7,452 nt of DNA from Pseudomonadota bacterium (GCA_022705125.1 JAKJFB010000133.1:1-7452); one strand, 5' to 3'; positions 1-6,594 are shown, counted from the first letter of the stretch. Numbers and translations are program-made. Notes: generated by a model from the sequence alone, not told the origin.

Positions 1-881
1 CGGGCCTGGGCCAGCAGCTCGAATACGCCGAGCGCGCCGTGCCCCTCGTTGACGTGATAGACGGCCGGAGCGATGCCGAGCGCGCGCAGGGCCCGCACCC
101 CGCCGACGCCGAGCACGGCGTACTGCGCCAGCCGGATCGTGCGGTTGCTTTCATAGAGCCGTGACGTGACCCAGCGTCCGACCGCGCTGTTGACCGGGAG
201 ATCGGTGTCGAGCAGGTAGAGCGCCACTCGCCCCACGTCGACGCGCCACACCTGCGCGGTGACGCTTTCATCGTTGATGGGAACCTCGACGGTGAGCGGC
301 CGCCCGTCGCTATCGGTGACCCTGACGCACGGCAGCCGGTCGGGATCGGCGTCGAGCCAGTATTCGTGCTGCAGGCCCGAGACGTCGATGCGCTGGTGGA
401 AATAACCCGTGCGATACAGCAGCCCGACCCCGACCATCGGCAGCGCCAGGTCGGAGGCTTCCTTCAGGATATCGCCGGCCAGTATGCCGAGCCCGCCCGA
501 GTATATGGGCAGCGAACCATGCACACCGAATTCGGCACAGCAGAACGCGATCGGGCGATCCGGGCTGGCCACACCGGCTCGCCAGGGTCTCGCCCGGTCA
601 ACTGCGAGTTCGTGCGCCAGACGCCCGACCCGGTCGACGAATCCGGCGTCGCGGGCGGCGCGCCCGAGCGTCGAGCGGTGCGCCTCGGTGAGCAGGCGCA
701 ACGGATTGCCCCCGGTGCGCGCCCAGCGCTCGGGATCGATCGCCGCAAAGACCGCGGGACCCTCGGCGGCCCAGCACCACCGGTAGTTGTAGGCCACGCG
801 CGCGAGCGGCCACAGCTGCTCGGGAAGGCCCTCCTGCAATTCGGCGACGGCGCGATCGATGTCGCGCTCACCGGGGAACAT
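1..881 (-). CDS. glgP: Alpha-glucan (glycogen/maltodextrin) phosphorylase, N-terminal part, cut by left edge
   Basis: A GT35-family alpha-glucan phosphorylase, which releases glucose-1-phosphate from the non-reducing end of glycogen or maltodextrins in the cytoplasm using pyridoxal phosphate. I translated 293 residues from the minus strand; the frame is open to the window edge. Residues 1-110 resemble the N-terminal domain of the short bacterial 'more_P_ylases' subgroup (a WNYRW-like 'YNYRWCW' at 31-37). Family hallmarks follow: EFGVHGSLPIYSGGLG (117-132), LAGDILKEASDL (134-145), GVGLLYRTGYFHQ (151-163) and HVNEGH (276-281). The C-terminal PLP-lysine region lies outside the window. ATG at 881-879 is preceded directly by an in-frame TGA, so no longer start is possible. 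The Shine-Dalgarno sequence is weak. The lipase gene lies 130 bases upstream on the same strand, but a promoter at 930-959 suggests separate transcription. The family call is confident; the exact glucan substrate is not readable. Confidence 0.93.
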   Translation of the reverse strand, partial: MFPGERDIDRAVAELQEGLPEQLWPLARVAYNYRWCWAAEGPAVFAAIDPERWARTGGNPLRLLTEAHRSTLGRAARDAGFVDRVGRLAHELAVDRARPWRAGVASPDRPIAFCCAEFGVHGSLPIYSGGLGILAGDILKEASDLALPMVGVGLLYRTGYFHQRIDVSGLQHEYWLDADPDRLPCVRVTDSDGRPLTVEVPINDESVTAQVWRVDVGRVALYLLDTDLPVNSAVGRWVTSRLYESNRTIRLAQYAVLGVGGVRALRALGIAPAVYHVNEGHGALGVFELLAQA

Positions 882-929
882 GATTCACTGCCATCTGAAG
901 GGTTTCCGGATACCAGGTGCGCGAGGCTC

Positions 930-959
930 ACTATCTTTGTGCGCCCGCGCTCCTGTCAA
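930..959 (-). promoter_or_regulatory. Putative sigma70 promoter of the glucan phosphorylase gene
   Basis: On the minus strand a perfect -35 hexamer TTGACA (954-959) is followed after 18 bases by GATAGT (930-935), which matches four of six bases of the -10 consensus. Transcription would begin near 923, giving a leader of about 40 bases before the ATG at 881. It sits in the gap between the lipase stop and the phosphorylase start, where a promoter is expected. Confidence 0.5.
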
Positions 960-1011
960 TCCGGTCCGCCGGACGCATCCTGTCGATGTGCACCCGGGCT
1001 GACGCACCTCG

Positions 1012-2226
1012 TCATGCCGCGAGCCACTTGCGGATCCGGCGATACACCGCGGCCCGGCCGAGCAGATCGAAGTGGCTGGTGTCCGCGGCGATCCACTGGT
1101 GCGACTTCGGAAACGCCAGCGTGAAGCGCGCGTCTCGATGCTGCCCGAGCGCGCTCGGCACCGGTACGAGGCCGTCCCCGAGCAGCTGCTCACGCAACTG
1201 CGTTTCCGCGCTGCCGATCGTTCCCGCGATCGCGTAGCAGCGCACATCGCGCGGCAGCGGCAAGGGGCGCCGCGGATCGTTGCCGTGCGCGAAGCGATCG
1301 CGGCCCTGCCAGTCCTCGTCATGCACGCTGCCGTGACGCAGATCGGTAATGCCGGCGCTGCGAATCCGTCCGAGGCGCTCCAGCGGCGCGATGTAGGGCG
1401 TCTTCCCGAGCACGGTGTGGATCCAGTGCCCGCCCCGCTCGAGCGGCGCGCCATGATGCGGCGTACCGAGAAAAACGAGCTTGCGCAGCAATTGCGGCCA
1501 CGCCTGACCGGCGCCCGTGGCCATATCGAGCGCGCTGCGCGTGACCAGCCCACCCATGCTGTGCGCCACGATGGCGAGTTCCTCGAGCGGCACCGGCCAG
1601 GCGGCGACGAGAGCTTCGAGTGCTTCGGCGAACGCACGTCCGTTGGTCGAAATGTGCAGCCCGGTGTTGTAGTGCAGATAGACGGACGTGTAGCCCAGGT
1701 CCTTCGCGAGCGCCACACCGTGGTTGTGCCCGTCGCGCGTCCACTGCAGATCGTTCATGCACAGACCGTGGACGAGGACCAGCAGCTTCGTGCTCGTGCT
1801 CGGTATCACCGAGGTGAGCGCCTCGCGGCTCAGCGCGAGCGGCTTGCCGTCACGGCGCATGCGCATCGTGATCGCCAGCGGGTTGTCCGTCGCGACCAGG
1901 TAGTCGCCGAGCACACCGTTCACCACGGCCACCAGGCGTTCGCGCGCCGGCATCGACTCCATTTCTCCGAGCGCGGATGGCACCGCGCGCAGTGCGAGAT
2001 CGAGGCCGCCCCCCACCGCGCGCGTGACGCCCCTGACGCTGTTGTAGACCAGTCCGGTGATCCCGTTCACCGCGCCACCGACGATGGGGCCACCCAGCTT
2101 CGTCGGCGTGCGCGCGACGTTGGCGTGAATCGCCTCGACCAGCCCGGCGAGCCCCGCCGTGGCATCGATAGCCAGGCGGCTGGCGCCGCGAAGATCAGCA
2201 ACGTGACTGCGTTGCGCCTTGCTCAT
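1012..2226 (-). CDS. Alpha/beta-hydrolase, esterase/lipase (PGAP1-like)
   Basis: A 404-residue alpha/beta-hydrolase that probably hydrolyses carboxylic esters or lipids. The oxyanion-hole segment is LVLVHGL (149-155). The nucleophile elbow is AHSMGG (221-226, Ser223); Ala in the first position is also seen in Bacillus LipA-type lipases. FLGTPHHG (252-259) is the usual lipase follow-up motif. GDGLVP (350-355) supplies the likely acid Asp351, and TSHFDLL (383-389) the likely His385, so the triad looks complete. Residues 1-140 precede the hydrolase core: a Gly/Ala/Val-rich stretch at about 43-85 could be amphipathic and membrane- or lipid-associating. There is no cleavable signal peptide, so the enzyme is probably cytoplasmic. 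The start at 2226 has an AGGGGA Shine-Dalgarno six bases upstream. The frame stays open far upstream (to 3456), antisense to the BNR gene, but that part has no protein-like content. Substrate unknown. Confidence 0.88.
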   Translation of the reverse strand: MSKAQRSHVADLRGASRLAIDATAGLAGLVEAIHANVARTPTKLGGPIVGGAVNGITGLVYNSVRGVTRAVGGGLDLALRAVPSALGEMESMPARERLVAVVNGVLGDYLVATDNPLAITMRMRRDGKPLALSREALTSVIPSTSTKLLVLVHGLCMNDLQWTRDGHNHGVALAKDLGYTSVYLHYNTGLHISTNGRAFAEALEALVAAWPVPLEELAIVAHSMGGLVTRSALDMATGAGQAWPQLLRKLVFLGTPHHGAPLERGGHWIHTVLGKTPYIAPLERLGRIRSAGITDLRHGSVHDEDWQGRDRFAHGNDPRRPLPLPRDVRCYAIAGTIGSAETQLREQLLGDGLVPVPSALGQHRDARFTLAFPKSHQWIAADTSHFDLLGRAAVYRRIRKWLAA

Positions 2227-2301
2227 GGATGATCCCCTGATTGCATGAACCGGATACCCCGGCGTCCCGGCGAATCGACTCGCGGCCCGGCACCGCCCCG
2301 A

Positions 2302-2330
2302 AGAATCCTCCCGAATCCTGGAGCAATCAA
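2302..2330 (-). promoter_or_regulatory. Possible promoter of the lipase gene
   Basis: On the minus strand TTGATT (2325-2330) and GATTCT (2302-2307) are separated by 17 bases. They match four and three of six consensus bases, so this is a weak candidate. It would give a leader of roughly 70 bases. The spacer contains a GAATCCT direct repeat (2303-2309 and 2313-2319, period 10) that could be an operator. Confidence 0.22.
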
Positions 2331-2376
2331 CCCAACTCGTCGCGACATATGGCAGGCGATGCTGTCCGCGTGCGAG

Positions 2377-2405
2377 TTGACAGGCATCGGCTTCGGCGCG
2401 ATCGT
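2377..2405 (+). promoter_or_regulatory. Possible promoter of the BNR / sulfur-carrier operon
   Basis: A perfect -35 hexamer TTGACA (2377-2382) is followed after 17 bases by GATCGT (2400-2405), which matches only three of six -10 bases. The predicted start of transcription near 2412 leaves about 25 bases before the ATG at 2437, enough for the GGGAG ribosome-binding site at 2426-2430. It supports the start at 2437 over an in-frame ATG at 2245. Confidence 0.35.
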
Positions 2406-2436
2406 GACATCCCGCCTGGATCTCCGGGAGTGCGTT

Positions 2437-3549
2437 ATGAGCCACACACTCTGGATCGCCACGCGCAAGGGCGCGTTCGCGCTGCGCAGCGATGCCGCCC
2501 GGCGCAACTGGACATTGAGCGGCCCGCAGTTCCTGGGGCACATCGTCCACCACATCGTGCAGGACCCGCGTGATCCCGGGGTGGTCCTGATGGCCGCGAA
2601 AACGGGACACCTCGGTCCGACGATGTATCGCTCGACGGATCGCGGGCGCAAGTGGACGGAAGTGAAGCAGCCGCCGGCGTTTCGCACCGCAGCTCACGGC
2701 GAGGCGAGCCGCGCCGTGGAGGCGGTGTTCTGGCTGACGCCCGGAAACCGGGAGGAGCCGGGCGCGTGGTACGCGGGCACGATTCCGGCGGGCCTGTTCC
2801 GCTCGGAAGACGGTGGCGATCGCTGGGAACCGGTGGCAGGCTTCAACGATCATCCGCTGCGCGCGCAATGGGCGCCGGGCTCGGGCACGCCGGGCGGCGA
2901 GATCCTGCACTCCATCCTCGTCGATCCGCGCGATGCGCGGCACCTGTATATCGGCATATCGATTGGCGGGATCTTCGAGTCCACCGACGGCGGCCAGGAC
3001 TGGAAGCCGCTGAACAAGGGCGTGGAAGCGGATTTCATTCCGGATCCCTCCATCGAGTTCGGTCACGACCCGCACTGCGTGGCGCTGCATCCCCTGCATC
3101 CCGATCGCCTGTATCACCAGAACCACTGCGGCATCTACCGCATCGATCGTCCTGCACAGGAATGGAAGCGAATCGGCAGGGCCATGCCCAGGCGCATCGG
3201 CGACATCGGCTTCCCGATCGTGCTGCATCCGCGCGACCCGGATACCGCGTGGGTGTTCCCCATGGACGGCACCACCGTCTGGCCGCGAACCTCCATCGCC
3301 GGGAAGCCGGCGGTGTACGTGACGCGCAACGGCGGCAGGAGCTGGCAACGCCAGGACAAGGGCATGCCCGCCGCGCAGGCGTGGTTCACAGTGTATCGCC
3401 AGGCCATGTGCGCCGATACGCAGCAACGCGTCGGCGTTTACTTCGGCACGACGCAAGGGGAGGTATGGGCGAGCAGCAATGAGGGCGAATCATGGCGGAG
3501 CATCGCGCGCAACCTGCCGCAGATTCATGCGGTCACGCACGCGGTATAG
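2437..3549 (+). CDS. Cytoplasmic BNR/Asp-box beta-propeller protein (sialidase-like fold)
   Basis: A 370-residue protein of the WD40/YVTN/BNR-like repeat family, often auto-annotated as 'exo-alpha-sialidase' or 'glycosyl hydrolase'. Five Asp-box motifs (S/T-x-D/N-x-G-x-x-W) are visible: S66-W73, S123-W130, S182-W189, T296-W303 and S346-W353. The last two carry Asn instead of Asp. They mark blades of a beta-propeller. I see no signal peptide, and I cannot identify sialidase catalytic residues (Arg triad, Tyr/Glu pair), so enzymatic sialidase activity should not be assumed. Residues 209-232 are dense in His and Cys (H210, H213, C214, H218, H221, H227, H230, C231), possibly a metal or ligand site. 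I chose ATG 2437 because GGGAG lies six bases upstream and the sequence MSHTLWIATRKGAF begins the first blade; the earlier ATG at 2245 adds 64 residues of non-protein-like sequence. It is the first gene of the operon with the MoaD/ThiS and MoeB-rhodanese genes. Exact role unknown. Confidence 0.85.
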   Translation: MSHTLWIATRKGAFALRSDAARRNWTLSGPQFLGHIVHHIVQDPRDPGVVLMAAKTGHLGPTMYRSTDRGRKWTEVKQPPAFRTAAHGEASRAVEAVFWLTPGNREEPGAWYAGTIPAGLFRSEDGGDRWEPVAGFNDHPLRAQWAPGSGTPGGEILHSILVDPRDARHLYIGISIGGIFESTDGGQDWKPLNKGVEADFIPDPSIEFGHDPHCVALHPLHPDRLYHQNHCGIYRIDRPAQEWKRIGRAMPRRIGDIGFPIVLHPRDPDTAWVFPMDGTTVWPRTSIAGKPAVYVTRNGGRSWQRQDKGMPAAQAWFTVYRQAMCADTQQRVGVYFGTTQGEVWASSNEGESWRSIARNLPQIHAVTHAV

Positions 3550-3568
3550 GCCACCCCGGCTCCCCCCC

Positions 3569-3835
3569 ATGTCCTGCACCGTCAGAATCGCCAGCCCCCT
3601 GCGCTCCTACACCGCAGGCGCCGCTGTAGTGCCTGCCACCGGCGATTCCGTGACAGAGGTGCTCGCCGACCTGGATCAGCGCTTCCCCGGCATGCGCTTT
3701 CGCATGATCGACGAGCAGCATCGCATCCGCCGCCATATCCGCCTGTTCGTGAACACCACCGAGGTGACAGCGCTGTCGCAACCCGTGGTCGACGGCGACA
3801 CGGTGCACCTGATCTGCGCCCTGAGCGGAGGCTGA
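3569..3835 (+). CDS. MoaD/ThiS-family sulfur carrier protein
   Basis: An 88-residue beta-grasp (ubiquitin-like) protein. It ends in ALSGG (84-88), the Gly-Gly tail that an E1-like enzyme adenylates and converts to a thiocarboxylate. The strand-turn pattern IRLFVN (57-62), VVDGDTV (73-79), then the C-terminal tail is typical of MoaD/CysO/ThiS proteins, and the length is normal. ATG 3569 is the only reasonable start: no start codon occurs in the 30 in-frame codons upstream until one inside the BNR gene. There is no Shine-Dalgarno; seven cytosines abut the ATG, and the BNR stop is 19 bases upstream, so translation probably depends on coupling. The stop codon is separated from the next gene's GTG by a single base, which argues strongly that the E1-rhodanese is its cognate activator. 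The downstream acceptor (molybdopterin, thiazole, cysteine, tRNA or protein) cannot be decided here. Confidence 0.88.
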   Translation: MSCTVRIASPLRSYTAGAAVVPATGDSVTEVLADLDQRFPGMRFRMIDEQHRIRRHIRLFVNTTEVTALSQPVVDGDTVHLICALSGG

Positions 3836-3836
3836 G

Positions 3837-4961
3837 GTGAGCCTGTCGCCGGCCGAAGTGGCCCGCTACAGCCGTCACCTCGCGCTGCGCGAGATCGGGG
3901 TCGCGGGACAGGCAAAAATCAGGGCCGCGAAGGTGCTCGTCATCGGCGCCGGCGGCCTGGGCTCGCCATCGGTCCTCTACCTCGCCGCGGCGGGCGTGGG
4001 TACGATCGGCATCGTCGATTTCGACGTGGTCGATATCTCCAATCTCCAGCGCCAGCTGCTGTTCGACACCGCCAGCGTGGGCGAACCCAAGGCCGATGCA
4101 GCGGCACGGCGCCTGCGTGCGCTGAATCCCGGGATCGACGTGATCGCGCATCGCGTCGAGCTGCGTGCGAGCAACGTGATCGGGATTGTCGCGGATTACG
4201 ATGTCGTGCTCGACGGCACGGATCGCTTCGGCACGCGTTACCTCGTCAACGATGCCTGCGTGATCCTCGGCAAACCCCTGGTGTGCGCGGCCATTCATCG
4301 CTTCGAAGGCCAGGCACTGACCTGTATTCCCGGTGGCGGTCCGTGCTATCGCTGCCTCTTCCCCGAGCCGCCTGCCGAGGGGCTGGTGCCCAATTGCGCG
4401 CAGGCCGGCGTGCTCGGTGTATTGCCCGGGGTGCTCGGCACGATCCAGGCGACGGAAGCGATCAAGATCATCACGGGCACCGGCGAGCTGCTGGTCGGGC
4501 GCTTGCTCACGTATGACGCGCTCGAGATGCGCTTCGATGAATTCCGGTTCGCGCGCCGCGAGGACTGTGCCGTGTGCGGCTCCGATCCCGCCATTTCTGC
4601 GCCGCAGGATGCGCCGCAACCGTGCAGCGTCTCATCGCCTGAACCGGTTCGCTGCCTGTCGGCACGCCAGCTGCAAGCGCTGCTCGGCGATCCCTCGCTG
4701 GTGCTCGTGGATGTGCGCGAGCCGTATGAATTCGAGGCCGGTTTCCTGAGCGGTGCGCTGAACATTCCCCTGGCGCAACTTGCCGATCGTCTGCTCGAGC
4801 TGCCGCCATTGCGCACGCCGGTCTTTGTCTGCCGCAGTGGCACCCGCAGCCTCGCCGCATGCGCGCTCGCCTCGCAAGCGGGCATCCAGTCCCCGGCGCA
4901 CCTCGAAGGCGGCCTGCTGGCGTGGGCGCAGGAGGTGGATGACGCGCTCTTGGTCGTCTGA
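3837..4961 (+). CDS. moeB: MoeB/ThiF-type E1 adenylyltransferase fused to a rhodanese domain
   Basis: A 374-residue two-domain enzyme of MoeZ/MOCS3/Uba4 architecture. Residues 1-250 are the ubiquitin-activating-like fold: R14, the nucleotide loop GAGGLGS (37-43), DFDVVDISNLQRQ (61-73), K85, and DGTD (126-129). The zinc pairs are C170/C173 and C244/C247. NCAQAGVLG (186-194) carries Cys187, equivalent to the thioester/persulfide cysteine of MOCS3. Residues about 270-374 form a rhodanese domain with VDVREPYEFEAG (291-302) and the active loop CRSGTRS (332-338, Cys332). It should adenylate the Gly-Gly tail of the small carrier encoded upstream and transfer sulfur from Cys332. The start is GTG 3837, one base after the carrier's stop, with GGAGG at 3827-3831 five bases upstream, inside the carrier's last codons. 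Both active cysteines are present, so it is probably functional. Whether it serves only its neighbour or also molybdopterin/thiamine pathways is unknown. Confidence 0.92.
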   Translation: MSLSPAEVARYSRHLALREIGVAGQAKIRAAKVLVIGAGGLGSPSVLYLAAAGVGTIGIVDFDVVDISNLQRQLLFDTASVGEPKADAAARRLRALNPGIDVIAHRVELRASNVIGIVADYDVVLDGTDRFGTRYLVNDACVILGKPLVCAAIHRFEGQALTCIPGGGPCYRCLFPEPPAEGLVPNCAQAGVLGVLPGVLGTIQATEAIKIITGTGELLVGRLLTYDALEMRFDEFRFARREDCAVCGSDPAISAPQDAPQPCSVSSPEPVRCLSARQLQALLGDPSLVLVDVREPYEFEAGFLSGALNIPLAQLADRLLELPPLRTPVFVCRSGTRSLAACALASQAGIQSPAHLEGGLLAWAQEVDDALLVV

Positions 4962-5011
4962 ATATGGCAGCAAAACCTCGCCCGGAATGATTCACGCCCG
5001 TTGCCAGGCCC

Positions 5012-5034
5012 GGATCGCAACTCAATTGCGGTCC
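5012..5034. terminator. Hairpin between convergent genes, possible weak terminator
   Basis: A nine-base-pair stem (GGATCGCAA / TTGCGGTCC, with one G-U type pair) encloses the five-base loop CTCAA. It lies 50 bases after the E1-rhodanese stop and overlaps the last codons and stop of the convergent DUF1840 gene. Neither strand has a U-tract after the stem, so an intrinsic terminator is only a possibility. The rest of the 60-base gap shows nothing. Confidence 0.25.
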
Positions 5035-5333
5035 CACATCACGTTGCATTGTTCCTGCACCGCTGCCTCGAGCAATTCGATCAGCGGCAACGCGCGATGG
5101 CGCAGACTCACGGCAGGTTCCTCATCCTCGTCCTGCGCCGCTTCGTCCGGCGCGGGCAGCTGCTTCCCCGGCGAGACCGCGGCCTCGAGACGTTCGAGCG
5201 CCGGTTGAACTTCATCCGCAAGCAGGGCGCCGGGCACCGTGCCGCTGTGTCCCATCAATTCCAGCAGTCGGACCGCCACGTCGCCGAACATGGTGATGTG
5301 CGCATACGCGGGGCAGGAAAAAGTGACCAACAT
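5022..5333 (-). CDS. DUF1840 family protein
   Basis: A 103-residue protein of the DUF1840 family, small conserved proteins of beta- and gammaproteobacteria with no established function. The family signature is clear at the N-terminus: MLVTFSCPAYAHITMFGD (1-18), followed by VRLLELMGHSGTVPGALL (21-38). A variable acidic linker (about 54-75, with QDEDEEP at 67-73) separates it from a C-terminal helix, ALPLIELLEAAVQ (81-93). There is no signal peptide or membrane segment, so it should be cytoplasmic. I chose the ATG at 5333 because this is where family homology begins and AGGAAG lies five bases upstream; a longer reading up to 5459 would run into the P450 gene and over the promoter at 5382-5411. 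It is downstream of and co-directional with the P450 gene but has its own promoter. Confidence 0.88.
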   Translation of the reverse strand: MLVTFSCPAYAHITMFGDVAVRLLELMGHSGTVPGALLADEVQPALERLEAAVSPGKQLPAPDEAAQDEDEEPAVSLRHRALPLIELLEAAVQEQCNVMWDRN

Positions 5334-5381
5334 GACGACTTCCTGGCTGATGGTGACATTGCGGGTAATCAGGCCGGGCCG

Positions 5382-5411
5382 ATTATCATCCCGGCACTGA
5401 CGAAGTGGCAA
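5382..5411 (-). promoter_or_regulatory. Putative strong sigma70 promoter of the DUF1840 gene
   Basis: On the minus strand TTGCCA (5406-5411, five of six -35 bases) and GATAAT (5382-5387, five of six -10 bases) are separated by 18 bases. Transcription would start near 5375, leaving a leader of about 40 bases before the ATG at 5333. The -35 element begins 17 bases past the P450 stop, so the DUF1840 gene is likely transcribed independently of the P450. This is the best promoter match in the window. Confidence 0.6.
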
Positions 5412-5427
5412 AACCGGCAATCGACGC

Positions 5428-6588
5428 CTACCAGGCCACGGGCAGTCGAGCCGGACCACGCAGGATCGCTCCCCGCGGCCGAGCGGCGTCCACGTCGAGC
5501 AGATGCAGGTCCGGAAGGCGTGCCATCAGCACGTCGAGTGCAACAGCCAGCTGACGACGGGCCAGATGCATGCCCGGGCACAGGCGCGGGCCCGGACCGA
5601 AGCTGAGCAGCTTCCTGCCGCTGTCGCGCTCGAGGTCGAAGCGATCCGGGTGCTCGAATACGGCCGGATCACGATTGGCCGCGGCGATCGCAAACAGGCA
5701 GAACGTGGCGGGTGGAATCCCGACGCTGAAAAACTCCACCGGCCGGGGAGCGGACAGGCGCGGCAGCACCGCCACCGGCGTCTCCCAGCGCAGCAGTTCC
5801 TCGATGGCATTGCCGCGCAGCGCCGGCTCCGCGAGCAGGCGTTCCCAACGCTGATGCTCGCTCAGCAGTGCATACAGCAGGTTGCCCAGCGCGTCGGTCG
5901 TGGTGGATGCCCCGGCACTGAACAACAGCCGGATGTGCGCCAGGATCTCCTCGTCCGTCAGGCGGTGTCCGTCGGCGTCTGCCATCGCCAGCGCGGAAAC
6001 GACGTCGTCGCGCGGCTCGCGCCGGCGCTGCGCGATGATCGGCAGCAGGTAGTCGGTGATCTGCGCCGCGCAGCGCCGTGAATGCTCGGGATCGCGGGGG
6101 TACTCCAGGAAACCCACCGCCCAATCGCGAAACACATCTTCCCGGTGAGCAGGAATTCCGAGCATGCGGCTGATCACCAGGAATGCCACGCGGTGCGTGA
6201 AGGACGCGGCCAGATCGGCCTGCCTCGTGCCCGCCAGGCGATCGAGCAGCTCGTGCGCAATGCGCGCCAGGCCCTCCTGCTCCATGGCATCCACGGCGCG
6301 CGAGCGAAAGGCGGGCGTGGCCAGCCGGCGATAGAGCCGATGCTGCTCATCCTCCATGGTCTGGAAAGTCACGCCCTGCACCGGCTCGATGGTGATGCGG
6401 TAGGCATCGGCCGGCGGAAAGCGCTCGTTGTCGCGGAATGCCTCGGCGAGTGCCTGATGCCCCGTGATGAGTATCGCGGGCTGTCCGGCGAAGAGCGCGT
6501 GGCTCACCGGCGCCCGCGCGCGGATCGACGCCAGCTCCCGGTGCAGGCGCTCGCCTTCAAAGTGCTCGACCGCGAAATCAGCCAACAT
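5428..6588 (-). CDS. Cytochrome P450 (soluble bacterial type)
   Basis: A 386-residue cytochrome P450 monooxygenase, close to the usual ~400 residues of soluble bacterial P450s; it would need an external ferredoxin and reductase, neither seen here. The C-helix motif is at 80-94 (DEQHRLYRRLATPAF; H83 and R88 probable heme-propionate contacts). The ExxR motif is E264-R267 (EELLR). The PDRF motif is at 314-317. The heme loop FGPGPRLCPG (330-339) has the axial Cys337. The I-helix reads SAGASTTTDALG (224-235): the common AGx(D/E)T acid is Ser228. There is no membrane anchor. The start at ATG 6588 has a GGGGG tract six bases upstream as the only Shine-Dalgarno candidate; the frame is not closed just upstream, so a slightly longer N-terminus with an alternative start cannot be excluded. 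The substrate cannot be deduced. Confidence 0.93.
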   Translation of the reverse strand: MLADFAVEHFEGERLHRELASIRARAPVSHALFAGQPAILITGHQALAEAFRDNERFPPADAYRITIEPVQGVTFQTMEDEQHRLYRRLATPAFRSRAVDAMEQEGLARIAHELLDRLAGTRQADLAASFTHRVAFLVISRMLGIPAHREDVFRDWAVGFLEYPRDPEHSRRCAAQITDYLLPIIAQRRREPRDDVVSALAMADADGHRLTDEEILAHIRLLFSAGASTTTDALGNLLYALLSEHQRWERLLAEPALRGNAIEELLRWETPVAVLPRLSAPRPVEFFSVGIPPATFCLFAIAAANRDPAVFEHPDRFDLERDSGRKLLSFGPGPRLCPGMHLARRQLAVALDVLMARLPDLHLLDVDAARPRGAILRGPARLPVAW

Positions 6589-6594
6589 ATGCGA

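Noticed and set aside
960..973. TCCGG-tccg-CCGGA hairpin after the lipase gene as a terminator
   Set aside because: Only five base pairs and no U-tract on either strand; it overlaps the phosphorylase -35 region, so it is more likely chance.
366..1124. Plus-strand 252-codon frame at the left end
   Set aside because: It is antisense to the glucan phosphorylase, whose motifs are clear on the minus strand, and also runs through the intergenic promoter.
1072..2232. Plus-strand 386-codon frame opposite the lipase
   Set aside because: Arg/His/Gln-rich antisense shadow; the minus strand encodes a complete Ser-Asp-His hydrolase.
2245..2436. N-terminal 64-codon extension of the BNR protein from ATG 2245
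   Set aside because: The extension is Pro/Arg-rich, overlaps the divergent promoter region and TTGACA box, and lacks a ribosome-binding site; ATG 2437 has GGGAG and starts the first blade.
2227..3456. Very long minus-strand open frame continuing upstream of the lipase (814 codons in total)
   Set aside because: The upstream half is antisense to the BNR gene, is Arg/His/Ala-rich and lacks domain-like sequence. The lipase has a proper start and Shine-Dalgarno at 2226. High GC keeps antisense frames open by chance.
2437..3549. Annotation of the BNR protein as a true sialidase
   Set aside because: Asp-boxes only define the propeller fold; no catalytic Arg triad or Tyr/Glu pair can be identified and there is no secretion signal.
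3582..4619. Minus-strand 345-codon frame opposite the carrier and E1 genes
   Set aside because: The plus strand carries unmistakable MoaD/ThiS and MoeB-rhodanese motifs; this frame has no recognisable motifs.
5503..6081. Plus-strand 192-codon frame opposite the P450 gene
   Set aside because: The minus strand holds all P450 signature motifs; the plus frame is an Arg/Gln/Ala-rich shadow.
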